Positions 56,997 through 64,000 of a DNA stretch of 64,000 nt are shown here, piece by piece. A program made the position numbers and the translations under genes. Origin of the DNA: Clostridiales bacterium FE2011 (GTDB lineage Bacteria > Bacillota > Clostridia > Christensenellales > Aristaeellaceae). The stretch is taken from positions 2,046,001 through 2,110,000 of the forward strand of contig CP069418.1 in the NCBI GenBank assembly GCA_017569305.1, in the 5' to 3' direction. The notes below the pieces were generated by a model. That model ran no database searches. It was not told where the DNA came from and was given only the letters and a program-made list of their open reading frames with translations. The stretch's first letter is position 1, and each line of letters opens with the position of its first letter.

Positions 56997-58025
56997 ATGT
57001 ACAGAAAACTGTCTGCTTTGCTGGCGCTTCTTCTGGCGCTGGCCGTGTTTGCCGCTCTGCCGGTTCTGGCGGAGGAGGAAGATGATGGTTCTGAACCCAT
57101 GACGCTTTCCCTGACCACGGAAGACGGAATCACTGTGGAGATCGGTGAGGCGTACTATGAAGGCGACCGGGTTTATGTTTCCTACCGGGTGACCGGGGAC
57201 CTGGTGAAGGCGGAGCTTCATGAAGGCGCTCCAGAGGGAATTACCGAGTGGAAATACACCAAGGAGGATACAATCGCCGCGGAGCAGATGTCCTCGGACA
57301 ACCCGGAAGCACAGAAAGGCCTTGAGTGGCTGGACGGCAAGGGACAGCGCTGGACTGAAACCTGGTCTTTCGGTTTGTCCGACGGCCTGGATCTGGAGGA
57401 CGGAAATTACGCCGACATCGTCGACGGGGACAGTGAATATAAGGAAGACGGTACCCTCGTGGGCTGGAAAAAGTGCAAGATCCCGCCGGAAAGCAAGAAG
57501 GATACCCTGACCTTTAAGCTGATTCTTTCCCGCAGCCATTCCATTGCCTTCCAGGATTACACTACCTACCACCGCAACTATGAACGCGGTGAAAAAACCG
57601 AGATCTGCTTTACCCTGAGCAAGGATGAACGGGTCCAGTGCAAGACAGGCACCCTGCACACGGATGCCTATGACGCGAAGGCGGAGATTATCTCCAGCCG
57701 GGACGAGCTGCGGTGCACCATTACCCTGACCGGCGTCAGCGAGGAATGGGAAAACGCCGTGAATACCTGGAACAGTGAGAACTTTACGGAGATGACCATG
57801 CCGGATATCATCACAGGCTGGAACCTGTACCAGAACGGCAGTTATTTCAACACGGGTGACGTGGTGATGTATACCACCGGCCCGGCTATGGTCACCTATG
57901 AGATCCTGGTGCCCGGCAAGGACAACGGTGCCGACCTGAAGCTGGTGCCCGTATATGAGGGAAGCGGAGAGCACACGAAGGAAACCGTGTACCTGAAAGA
58001 AATCGTGAAGTCAAAAAAGAAATAA
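56997..58025 (+). CDS. Secreted beta-rich protein, DUF4179/DUF5643-like
   Basis: The 342-residue protein has a signal peptide (ALLALLLALAVFAALPVLA). Two immunoglobulin-like blocks follow; the first has VEIGEAYYEGDRVYVSYRVTG, which resembles the outside domains of DUF4179 anti-sigma factors without their membrane anchor. It may be a soluble relative that competes for the same signal, but that is only an idea. CCGGAGG precedes the ATG. It is 171 bp after module 3. Confidence 0.65.
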   Translation: MYRKLSALLALLLALAVFAALPVLAEEEDDGSEPMTLSLTTEDGITVEIGEAYYEGDRVYVSYRVTGDLVKAELHEGAPEGITEWKYTKEDTIAAEQMSSDNPEAQKGLEWLDGKGQRWTETWSFGLSDGLDLEDGNYADIVDGDSEYKEDGTLVGWKKCKIPPESKKDTLTFKLILSRSHSIAFQDYTTYHRNYERGEKTEICFTLSKDERVQCKTGTLHTDAYDAKAEIISSRDELRCTITLTGVSEEWENAVNTWNSENFTEMTMPDIITGWNLYQNGSYFNTGDVVMYTTGPAMVTYEILVPGKDNGADLKLVPVYEGSGEHTKETVYLKEIVKSKKK

Positions 58026-58031
58026 AAAAAC

Positions 58032-58111
58032 GCGGAGCGCATGACAAGGAAGGGCGCGGCGGATGTGTCTGTCCCCCCTGTCACGTCCCCGCGCCTTGTC
58101 ACGCGCTTCGC
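58032..58111. repeat. GGGACAGAC-type REP-like hairpin, copy 3
   Basis: GCGGAGCGCATGACAAGG and CCTTGTCACGCGCTTCGC match over 16 of 18 pairs. Inner arms GGCGCGG / CCGCGCC enclose a loop with TCTGTCCCCCC. Confidence 0.7.
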
Positions 58112-58162
58112 ACTTTTGCGTTCTGCGTTATCCTGTTGTTATGATTAATCCCATTCGTCCAC

Positions 58163-58400
58163 ATTGTCATTCCGACCGCCAGTGGGCGAAGAACCGATGA
58201 CCTCCAGTGGAGGGAATCTCATCGGTTCTGAGGTCAATCGAAAAGGAGTTGTCTCCATGGGTTCGGAACGCCCGGAAAACTGTCCAGTGGACAGTTTTCA
58301 GTGGAGAACGGGCGGCAGCCCCCGGCAAAGGAGCAACGACTATTGAGATTGCGGAGAGGCTCCTCCGGAGATGTAAACCCTCTGGTATCAGGAACACCAT
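58163..58400. repeat. Composite dispersed repeat with CAGTG-loop palindromes, copy 2
   Basis: Contains CGCC-AGTG-GGCG (58177-58188), CCTC-CAGTG-GAGG (58201-58213) and a 10-bp stem GAAAACTGTC / GACAGTTTTC around CAGTG (58275-58299). Flanking words ACGGGCGGCAGCCCC and TTGAGATTGCGG match copy 1 at 20607-20884. The end (GCTCCTCCGGAGATGTAAAC) matches the family at 18410 and 55107. Confidence 0.7.
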
Positions 58401-58416
58401 GACGTGGAAAACCATA

Positions 58417-58457
58417 CTAATTATGAATTATGAATTATGAATTGTGAATTGTGAATT
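58417..58457. repeat. ATGAATT heptamer tract
   Basis: Tandem ATGAATT and GTGAATT units directly before the MerR gene's 3' end. Confidence 0.7.
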
Positions 58458-58470
58458 ACCCTGAGCGCTG

Positions 58471-59214
58471 TCATCCTAAAAGGATGTCAGCGCTCAGAAA
58501 CGCCGCATCCCCTTTCTTCTGGAAGAACTGGTGGATGAGCACGGTGAACTCCTCTTTGCCGGTCAGAGAGCAGGCATGGCGGAGGGACGCCTCCAGTTCC
58601 TGCGCGCCCAGGAGCTTATGGCTTCCGGCCGGATGGGTGATGACTGTCCGCAGGCACTGCTGGGGCGGGATCCGCTCCGTGCCGGGCAGGGAGCAGTACA
58701 GCATGATGCCCCGGTCGGCCTGTCCCTGCAGGGTGATGGTTTCTCCCACTCCGTAGCGCTGGCGGTAATAGAAGGCAAAGGAATCCCCGGGCTCCGGGCC
58801 GGAACGGTATACCGGATAGCGGAGGCTGCCGAAGGAAAACAGATAACGTGCCGGCGCCTCATAGACCTCCCAGGGGATACCGGCGGACAACATGTTGAAG
58901 CAGGAAATGGATTCTTTGGCAGCGGCAATGCGGACTTCGATCTGGCTGCGCAGCAGGGTCAGGCGGCTGATCTCGTCCTTCAGGTTTCCGACAAGGAGAT
59001 CCGTCTGGCCGCTTTCAAAGGCTTTGGAGATCACCCGCAGCGGTACGCCCAGGTTGGACAGGTACCGGATCACGGTGAGCAGGTATAAATCCTCATCCGA
59101 GTAATCCCGGTAGCCGTTGGGCAGGCGGGCAGGGCAGACGAGGCCCTGTTTTTCATAGAAACGGATCATGTCCCGGGATACGCCGGTGGCGCGGGAGGCA
59201 TCGTTGATTTTCAT
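58471..59214 (-). CDS. MerR family transcriptional regulator
   Basis: The 247-residue protein has the MerR winged helix at residues 1-70 (INDASRATGVSRDMIRFYEKQGLVCPAR, NGYRDYSDEDLYLLTVIRYL), a linker helix with LLRSQIEVRIAAAKES, and a C-terminal effector domain of about 130 residues with no cysteine pair typical for metals. It may be a small-molecule or redox sensor. It is divergent from the reductase gene, whose promoter has the 19-bp spacer that MerR proteins untwist. CGGAGGGG precedes the ATG. Confidence 0.9.
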   Translation of the reverse strand: MKINDASRATGVSRDMIRFYEKQGLVCPARLPNGYRDYSDEDLYLLTVIRYLSNLGVPLRVISKAFESGQTDLLVGNLKDEISRLTLLRSQIEVRIAAAKESISCFNMLSAGIPWEVYEAPARYLFSFGSLRYPVYRSGPEPGDSFAFYYRQRYGVGETITLQGQADRGIMLYCSLPGTERIPPQQCLRTVITHPAGSHKLLGAQELEASLRHACSLTGKEEFTVLIHQFFQKKGDAAFLSADILLG

Positions 59215-59271
59215 GCCGGATCCCCTCCGATATATGAATCATGGCTCTGCCTGGATTATAACACAGATGTA

Positions 59272-59302
59272 TTGACATTGGAACTGTTCCAATGTTTACA
59301 AT
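59272..59302 (+). promoter_or_regulatory. MerR-type promoter with 19-bp spacer and palindromic operator
   Basis: TTGACA (59272-59277) and TACAAT (59297-59302) are 19 bp apart. The perfect palindrome CATTGGAAC-T-GTTCCAATG (59276-59294) fills the spacer. This is the exact design of MerR-activated promoters and it drives the reductase gene. Confidence 0.9.
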
Positions 59303-59352
59303 GAACTCAGAAAAAGCCCGTCAAACGGGTGAATTTAAAGGGGGAAAACAGT

Positions 59353-61692
59353 ATGAAGAAAATGCTGGCAGTCCTGATTGCCGCAATCTTCGTTCTGCCT
59401 GTCCTGGCCGGTATGGCCTGCGCGGAAAGCGCGCTGACCGACGGCAGCTACAGTGCGGAACAGCAGGGCTTCGGCGGTCCTGTGAAGGTTGAGGTCGTCA
59501 TCGATGGCGGCAAAATCACCGATGTTGCGGTCACCGGCGACAGTGAAACCGCGGGCATCGGCGGCGCGGCGCTTGAGCCGCTGGCTGAACAGGTGAAGGA
59601 AGCCCAGTCCGCCGCCATTGACGGCGTGTCCGGCGCGACCCTGACCTCCGGCGCCGTGAAGGCCGCCATGACGGAAATCATGGCCCAGGCCTCCGGCAAA
59701 GGCGCCGCGGAGCTGAAGATTGCCGACGGCACCTATGAGGCCCAGGCATGGAGCTTCTCCATGAACTACCAGATGAACGTGAAGACGGTCATCGAAGGCG
59801 GAAAGATCGCCTCCATCGAAGTGGGCGACAACGGGGATACCGCGATTATCCTGAACACCGCCATTGAGAACCTGATTCCCGCGATGATCGAGAACCAGTC
59901 CGTGAAGGTGGACTCCATCACCGGTGCCACCGTTTCCAGCGGCGCCATCAAGGCGGCGACGGAAGACTGCCTGGTGCAGGCCATCACCGCGGCCGGCGGC
60001 GACGTTGCCGCTGTGAGCGCGTTCTACACCGTGCCTGCCAAGAGCACTGCCACGGAGACCATCAACACCAAGGTGCTGGTGATCGGTATGGGCGGCGCCG
60101 GCATCATGACGGGCAACCGCATTGTGGATACCCTGTATGACGCCTATGAAGGCGACACCACCAAAATCGACGTCCTGATGATCGACAAGGCCGCCAAGTA
60201 CGGCGGCACCTCTGTGACCACCTCTTCTCCCATGTCCATCAACCCCAAGTCCTTCGTGGAGAAGAACGACGGCAAAGAGTATGTGGATGCCGCGGCCCTG
60301 AAGGCTGCCTGGATGGAATACACCGAAGGCGACGCCAAGGAATGGGCCATCGATATGATGATGGAATCCTCCGGCGATGCGGTGGATTACCTGATTGACA
60401 ACGGCTTTGTGTTCGGTGCGCCGGTGCAGGGCCTGTCCGATCCCTACCTGATCTGCTGCAACTACGGCGACGGCTTCATGGTGGACAAGTCCATCGTGCA
60501 GGCCTACTTTGACAAGTTCATGGGCAACTACACCATGAAGGGCGGCAAGTACATGCTGCAGACCGAGGCAACCTCCCTGATCACCGACGAAGCCGGCCGG
60601 GTGACCGGCGTGAACGCGGTGGGCGCGGACGGAACGACCTATGTCATCAACGCCCAGTACGTTGTCTCTGCTACCGGCGGCTTTGCCGGCAACGGAGAGA
60701 TGGAAGACAAGTATTTCTCTGACGAGTATTACAACCTGTCCGGCGGCGGACGCTGGAACGTGTACGGCATGACCCAGAACGACGGTAAGATGATCCAGTC
60801 CGCCATCGACAACGGCGCGGCGACCTACTGCATCGGCATGCCCCCGGTCAGCCACATCGGCGGCGCCTACAAGGTGATGCATGAGTTCCCGATCATCCAG
60901 CAGGAGTATCCGGACTTCTTTACCGGCAAGCCCGCCACCATTTCCCTGAACGATATCCCCATGATGCTGGCAGTGGCGCCCAACAGCCTGGCCGTGAACC
61001 GCCAGGGTGTGCGCTTCAAGGATGAGACGACCCTGACCGCCTACGGCAACTGGGCGGCCGGAGCTTACTTCTACACCATCTGGTCTGACGAGCAGATGCA
61101 GTCCATCCGGGATACCGGCCTCAAGTTCAGTAACATCGGTATCTTCATCAACCAGGGCGGCTGGCCCGCCAACACCCCGATTCCGGAACTGTATGACGTG
61201 CTGGAAAAGGGCATGGAGATGGACATCATCTTCAAGGCTGACACGATTGAGGAGCTGGCGGAAAAGATCGGCGTGGACGCCGCGACCCTGGCCAAGACCG
61301 TGGCGGATTACAACAGCTACTGCGACACGAAGGAAAATCCGCCCCAGGGCATCGAAAAGAACCCCGTCATCTATGACCTGAGCGGCCGCCCCATGGAGGG
61401 TGAGTACAACGTGTACGAAAAGATCGAAGGCAACGGCCCCTACTACGCCGTGAAGGGCGCGCCGTGGATCTATTCCACCACCGGCGCCCTGGACGTGGAC
61501 GAACAGTTCCGCGTGCTGAAGACCGACGGCCAGCCCCTGGAGGGCCTGTACGCGGTCGGCACCGACTGCCTGGGTATCATGTTTACCGAGAAGAAGGAAT
61601 ATGTGACCTACGGCGGCGCTGACCAGGGCTGGGCTTTCACCTCCGGCTACCTGGCCGGCAAGCAGCTGGCGGAAACCATCCTGGCGGAATAA
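59353..61692 (+). CDS. Extracellular FMN-binding, FAD-dependent reductase (fumarate/urocanate-reductase-like)
   Basis: The 779-residue protein has a signal peptide (about 1-24) with AxA cut site near ACA-ES. Two FMN_bind domains follow, each with a flavinylation-type motif: DGVSGATLTSGAVKAA (near 93) and DSITGATVSSGAIKAA (near 185). An FAD_binding_2 flavoprotein domain then starts at about 237 (VLVIGMGGAGIMTG) and runs to the end (TFxxGYLAGKQLAE). Such proteins take electrons through covalently bound FMN and reduce a small acceptor outside the cell in gut anaerobes. The acceptor is unknown. AAAGGGGG supports ATG 59353. The MerR protein next to it is the likely regulator. Confidence 0.87.
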   Translation: MKKMLAVLIAAIFVLPVLAGMACAESALTDGSYSAEQQGFGGPVKVEVVIDGGKITDVAVTGDSETAGIGGAALEPLAEQVKEAQSAAIDGVSGATLTSGAVKAAMTEIMAQASGKGAAELKIADGTYEAQAWSFSMNYQMNVKTVIEGGKIASIEVGDNGDTAIILNTAIENLIPAMIENQSVKVDSITGATVSSGAIKAATEDCLVQAITAAGGDVAAVSAFYTVPAKSTATETINTKVLVIGMGGAGIMTGNRIVDTLYDAYEGDTTKIDVLMIDKAAKYGGTSVTTSSPMSINPKSFVEKNDGKEYVDAAALKAAWMEYTEGDAKEWAIDMMMESSGDAVDYLIDNGFVFGAPVQGLSDPYLICCNYGDGFMVDKSIVQAYFDKFMGNYTMKGGKYMLQTEATSLITDEAGRVTGVNAVGADGTTYVINAQYVVSATGGFAGNGEMEDKYFSDEYYNLSGGGRWNVYGMTQNDGKMIQSAIDNGAATYCIGMPPVSHIGGAYKVMHEFPIIQQEYPDFFTGKPATISLNDIPMMLAVAPNSLAVNRQGVRFKDETTLTAYGNWAAGAYFYTIWSDEQMQSIRDTGLKFSNIGIFINQGGWPANTPIPELYDVLEKGMEMDIIFKADTIEELAEKIGVDAATLAKTVADYNSYCDTKENPPQGIEKNPVIYDLSGRPMEGEYNVYEKIEGNGPYYAVKGAPWIYSTTGALDVDEQFRVLKTDGQPLEGLYAVGTDCLGIMFTEKKEYVTYGGADQGWAFTSGYLAGKQLAETILAE

Positions 61693-61725
61693 GCCAAAAC
61701 AAAAAAGAGATAAACAAACCAAAAG

Positions 61726-61756
61726 GCGGACACCGGGATTGCCCGGTGTCCGCTTA
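61726..61756 (+). terminator. Intrinsic terminator of the reductase gene
   Basis: GCGGACACCGGG / CCCGGTGTCCGC perfect 12-bp stem with an ATTG loop. The T-run is short (TTAATT). Confidence 0.8.
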
Positions 61757-61971
61757 ATTCATAATTCACAATTCATAATTCATAATGATATATACTTTGC
61801 ACAAAAGACCAGTACCATGGAGAAGTCCGCAGCGTTGTTTATGTCATTCTGACCAAGGCCGCATAGCGGCCGCGTGGAAGAATCTCCCCGCCCGCTCACA
61901 TTCGGGAACGCAATCGGAACACCACTGGATGGATACTGCAGGAACCGTCCCCCGGTATCCTGCAAATTCTG
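61754..61971. repeat. Heptamer tract and dispersed repeat
   Basis: AATTCAT/AATTCAC tract (61755-61787), then a TGTCATTCTGACC-type repeat (about 61847-61905, with GGCCGC palindrome GGCCGCATAGCGGCC). No gene. Confidence 0.65.
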
Positions 61972-62556
61972 TTATCGCAGCAGCATTTTCAGCTCTCTTT
62001 TAAGGGAGGCAATATTGCTGAGCTTTCCGTACATTCTTTCGGCTTCCTTGTATTTCAGGATAAATTCGTTCGCTTTCGGGCTCGCTTCAGCCAGCTGATG
62101 TTTCTGCCAGATGTTCCATATCTTCAGCATGGAAGTTTCTTCAGCAATTTCTGTGAGGAAAATGTCTGTCTCAAGATAGTATTCATTTCCCGGCCGGGCA
62201 AGCAGTTCTTCAACTTGCTGGCGGGTTCTTTCCTGCCTCAGCCTTTCTTCCTTTTTCGCAGCGTATTCCTTTTCCCTGCTCTCTGCCAGACGACGCTGCC
62301 GGTCTGCTTCCACTTCTTTTTTCACCTGCTCCATACGTTGATTCGCTTCGTCAATGGACTGCTGGTTCATCTTGCGGATCCAGTACACCAGGCCGAAAAC
62401 GCTGCCTGTAATTGCGGCGGTAACCAAACACCAAAGGATCCGGCTCTGGGCCATAAGATCATGGAAAAGCACAATGCATATGATAAAGCAGACAACAAAC
62501 AGTAAGGCATTGGGCGCGTACCTCAGTTTGAGCGGCATGTTCTCTTTGGAACGCAT
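61972..62556 (-). CDS. Membrane protein with C-terminal coiled coil (unknown)
   Basis: The 194-residue protein has two membrane segments (about 15-35 and 42-60, with LFHDLMAQSRILWCLVTAAI), a long charged helix (about 65-125, ANQRMEQVKKEVEADRQRRL) and a C-terminal helical part. The second membrane segment is homologous to the one in the next gene upstream (RDLGAQSVILWCLVT). ATG 62556 is chosen for AAGGAGGG at 8 bases. Function unknown. Confidence 0.68.
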   Translation of the reverse strand: MRSKENMPLKLRYAPNALLFVVCFIICIVLFHDLMAQSRILWCLVTAAITGSVFGLVYWIRKMNQQSIDEANQRMEQVKKEVEADRQRRLAESREKEYAAKKEERLRQERTRQQVEELLARPGNEYYLETDIFLTEIAEETSMLKIWNIWQKHQLAEASPKANEFILKYKEAERMYGKLSNIASLKRELKMLLR

Positions 62557-62582
62557 TTGGTTTTCCCTCCTTATCCTGTATA

Positions 62583-62900
62583 TTATTCTTCTTCCAGTTT
62601 TCCGCAAAGACGGGATGCTTTAAGGGACAGGCGGGATACCTTCAGGTACAGTATCAACCTGTGGATCCAGCCTGGAAGAAAAAAGACAACGCGCGTGAAT
62701 ATGCCGGTGACTAAACACCAGAGAATCACGCTTTGTGCACCCAGATCACGGAAGAGCAGGTAACACAGCGTGACGGAGACAGACAGCAGGAGACTGCGGC
62801 GTCCGAACCGTTCTGTTTCGCGAAGGTACAGGATTCCGGCGGGGCGTACAGCGTATCCCTGCTCAGGTTTGTTCTCTGGTTGAGGATGTACAAGGAACAT
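62583..62900 (-). CDS. Small membrane protein, paralogue of the next gene
   Basis: The 105-residue protein has two membrane segments (about 38-52 and 58-78) and shares the block FRDLGAQSVILWCLVTG with the protein at 61972. It has no coiled coil. GGAGG supports the start. The pair lies 27 bp apart, so a tandem duplication followed by loss or gain of the coil is likely. Confidence 0.65.
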   Translation of the reverse strand: MFLVHPQPENKPEQGYAVRPAGILYLRETERFGRRSLLLSVSVTLCYLLFRDLGAQSVILWCLVTGIFTRVVFFLPGWIHRLILYLKVSRLSLKASRLCGKLEEE

Positions 62901-62973
62901 CTGACTGCACCTCCGTATCTTGTCACACAGTACTGATCCTCTTCGTCATAATGAATATAGCACGGAGCGGATT

Positions 62974-63007
62974 AACGTGTCATCACAACGGTGTAACAAT
63001 GGTGTAA
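62974..63007. promoter_or_regulatory. Shared element, second copy (surface/membrane genes)
   Basis: CGTGTCATCACAACG then GTGTAACAATGGTGTAAA, matching 53570-53604 at all but one base. It lies between the minus-strand pair (62900) and ECF module 4 (63131). Confidence 0.5.
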
Positions 63008-63101
63008 ATCATGACCTTGTCACTGTTATGCTCATCCCTGTTCTGATATAATTCCTTTTGCAATTTTCTTCAGATGCCAAAACAATTTTTGTTCGGCAGT
63101 G

Positions 63102-63110
63102 CGTCTGTAT
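63102..63110 (+). promoter_or_regulatory. ECF-type -10 element of module 4
   Basis: CGTCTGTAT, 21 bp upstream of the start codon. AAACAA stands at the -35 position, 16 bp upstream. The frame extending upstream of ATG 63131 runs through this promoter and was not used. Confidence 0.5.
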
Positions 63111-63130
63111 ATGTGGAAGGGGGAAACAGA

Positions 63131-63646
63131 ATGTCCAACGCACCTGTATCGGATGAACAGGCAATCGTTCATCTGATGACCACATACGGTACAGACATAA
63201 AGCGCCTGTGCCTGTGCCTGCTGAACGACTCATTCCTGGCCGAAGACGCGGCCCAGGAGACTTTTTTCAAGGCCTGGAAACATTATGCCGGTTTCCGGGG
63301 GGATTGCTCGGAGAAGACCTGGCTCAGCCGGATCGCCGTGAATACCTGCCGGAGCATGCAGCGGGGTTCCTGGTTCAAATCCGTTTTCGCCCATGCGGCG
63401 GAACAAATGGAAACGCAGGAAACGGAGCTGCCGCCGGATTATGATCCAACGGTCTGGAACGCGGTTCAGGCCCTGCCGGAACAGCTGAAGAGCGCGCTGG
63501 TACTTCGCTACTGGGAAGGGCTGTCGCTGCAGGAAGCGGCCATGACACTGGGTACCAACGTCAATACGTTGAATACGCGTATCCGCAAGGCCAAGGCAAT
63601 CCTGCAGGGGAATCTGAAAGGATGGTATTTCGATGAAGAAGATTGA
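63131..63646 (+). CDS. ECF sigma factor, module 4
   Basis: The 171-residue protein has region 2 (about 15-85, SFLAEDAAQETFFKAWKHY) and region 4 (about 110-165, LPEQLKSALVLRYWEGLSLQ and MTLGTNVNTLNTRIRKAKAIL). ATG 63131 is chosen because GGAAGGGGG lies just upstream and the promoter ends before it. It overlaps the next gene by 14 bp. Confidence 0.93.
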   Translation: MSNAPVSDEQAIVHLMTTYGTDIKRLCLCLLNDSFLAEDAAQETFFKAWKHYAGFRGDCSEKTWLSRIAVNTCRSMQRGSWFKSVFAHAAEQMETQETELPPDYDPTVWNAVQALPEQLKSALVLRYWEGLSLQEAAMTLGTNVNTLNTRIRKAKAILQGNLKGWYFDEED

Positions 63647-64000
63647 TATGAAAAAGACCCTCAATGAACGGGCTGGCAATACAGAATGGACGGATGAAAA
63701 CACCTGGAACGTCCTGCGGAAGATCCGGAACACAAAGGCTGAACGCAGGGAATACAGCCTGCGCCGGTTCGTACCGGCCTTCATGGCCCTGCTGCTGGTG
63801 GCGGGAATCGGCGTCGCGGCCCTGACAAGGACCCCCGGCAGCCCGGACCCCATCCGGGATAAGGATCTGTACACCGCGCAGCCCATCGTCACGGCCCTGG
63901 CTCCCGGACAGGGAGAAGGCACCGACGGCCTGCCGGAAGGGGATGCCGGAAAAGCAATCCGCGGGCAGATCCGGGACTATTACCCGGAGATCGCGGATCA
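63633..64000 (+). CDS. Putative membrane anti-sigma factor, module 4, 3' end outside window
   Basis: The visible 122 residues start MKKIDMKKTLNERAG, have about 45 charged cytosolic residues (NVLRKIRNTKAERREYSLRR), one membrane segment (about 48-65, FVPAFMALLLVAGIGVAALT) and the start of an outside domain. The layout and overlap with the sigma gene match the other three modules. It continues past the window end. Confidence 0.75.
   Translation, partial: MKKIDMKKTLNERAGNTEWTDENTWNVLRKIRNTKAERREYSLRRFVPAFMALLLVAGIGVAALTRTPGSPDPIRDKDLYTAQPIVTALAPGQGEGTDGLPEGDAGKAIRGQIRDYYPEIAD

Noticed and set aside
59335..61722. A 795-codon open frame on the minus strand
   Set aside because: It lies wholly antisense to the flavin reductase, is rich in His and Gly as expected from complementing a GC-rich gene, and has no ribosome binding site.
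1..64000. tRNA, rRNA, riboswitch of known class, prophage or integrase attachment sites
   Set aside because: I looked for cloverleaf-like tRNA ends, rRNA words, known riboswitch cores and integrase genes and saw none.

Overview
The window looks like a chromosomal segment of a moderately GC-rich anaerobic Firmicute of the class Clostridia, possibly a gut or rumen lineage. The evidence is strong AGGAGG-type ribosome binding sites on almost every gene, paired LytTR/DUF3021 genes, BspA-type leucine-rich repeat and DUF4214 surface proteins, a cytoplasmic GH10 xylanase, an FMN-binding extracellular reductase and many ECF sigma factors. There is no rRNA, tRNA, CRISPR array or phage. The genus is not determinable from the sequence; the class-level call is an inference.

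Layout. 1-5.6 kb: the end of a flotillin gene, a Crp/Fnr-type regulator, a candidate small RNA, an AEC transporter, an alpha/beta hydrolase and a peptide-deformylase-like gene. Several promoters here carry a TGTGA-N5-TCnC palindrome just upstream of the -35 region, so they may form a local Crp regulon. 5.8-7.1 kb: an MFS pump behind a short leader peptide and hairpin. 7.2-10.9 kb: ECF sigma module 1. 11-16 kb: MBL hydrolase, VanW protein, acetyltransferase, RCC1-like secreted protein. 15.96-17.0 kb: a REP-associated transposase (RAYT) bracketed by two pairs of REP palindromes. 17-20.5 kb: flavodoxin, LytTR/DUF3021 pair, ABC exporter.

20.9-27.6 kb, minus strand, is the most novel part. A strong promoter drives three near-identical 27-29 residue peptide genes (none large enough for routine gene calling), then an HPr-kinase-like protein, a PqqD-like protein, an S24/S26 peptidase, an ABC exporter, a PF14907-type nucleotidyltransferase and a GNAT acetyltransferase. 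It resembles a peptide natural product (RiPP) cassette that has the kinase, PqqD, ABC and nucleotidyltransferase parts of some lasso-peptide clusters but no lasso cyclase and no radical SAM enzyme. A WYL regulator next to it shares an upstream element with the cassette.

28-41 kb: ABC and MATE exporters, xylanase with a divergent AraC regulator, Nudix hydrolase, a three-gene LRR/PstS-like surface operon, DUF523, a PHP-type phosphatase and a YjbR protein. 41.3-46.5 kb: ECF module 2 followed by beta-propeller paralogues of module 1. 46.6-54.8 kb: monooxygenase, CorA, two large DUF4214 surface proteins that are recent duplicates, a coiled-coil protein. 55.3-58 kb: ECF module 3. 58.5-61.7 kb: a MerR regulator divergent from a flavin-dependent extracellular reductase with a textbook 19-bp-spacer MerR promoter. 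62-64 kb: a duplicated membrane protein pair and ECF module 4, cut by the window end.

Intergenic DNA is rich in dispersed repeats: AATTCnn heptamer tracts (some supply stop codons to genes), a composite family with CAGTG-loop palindromes, a two-hairpin element whose second stem differs in sequence but keeps its pairing, and GGGACAGAC-type REP-like hairpins.
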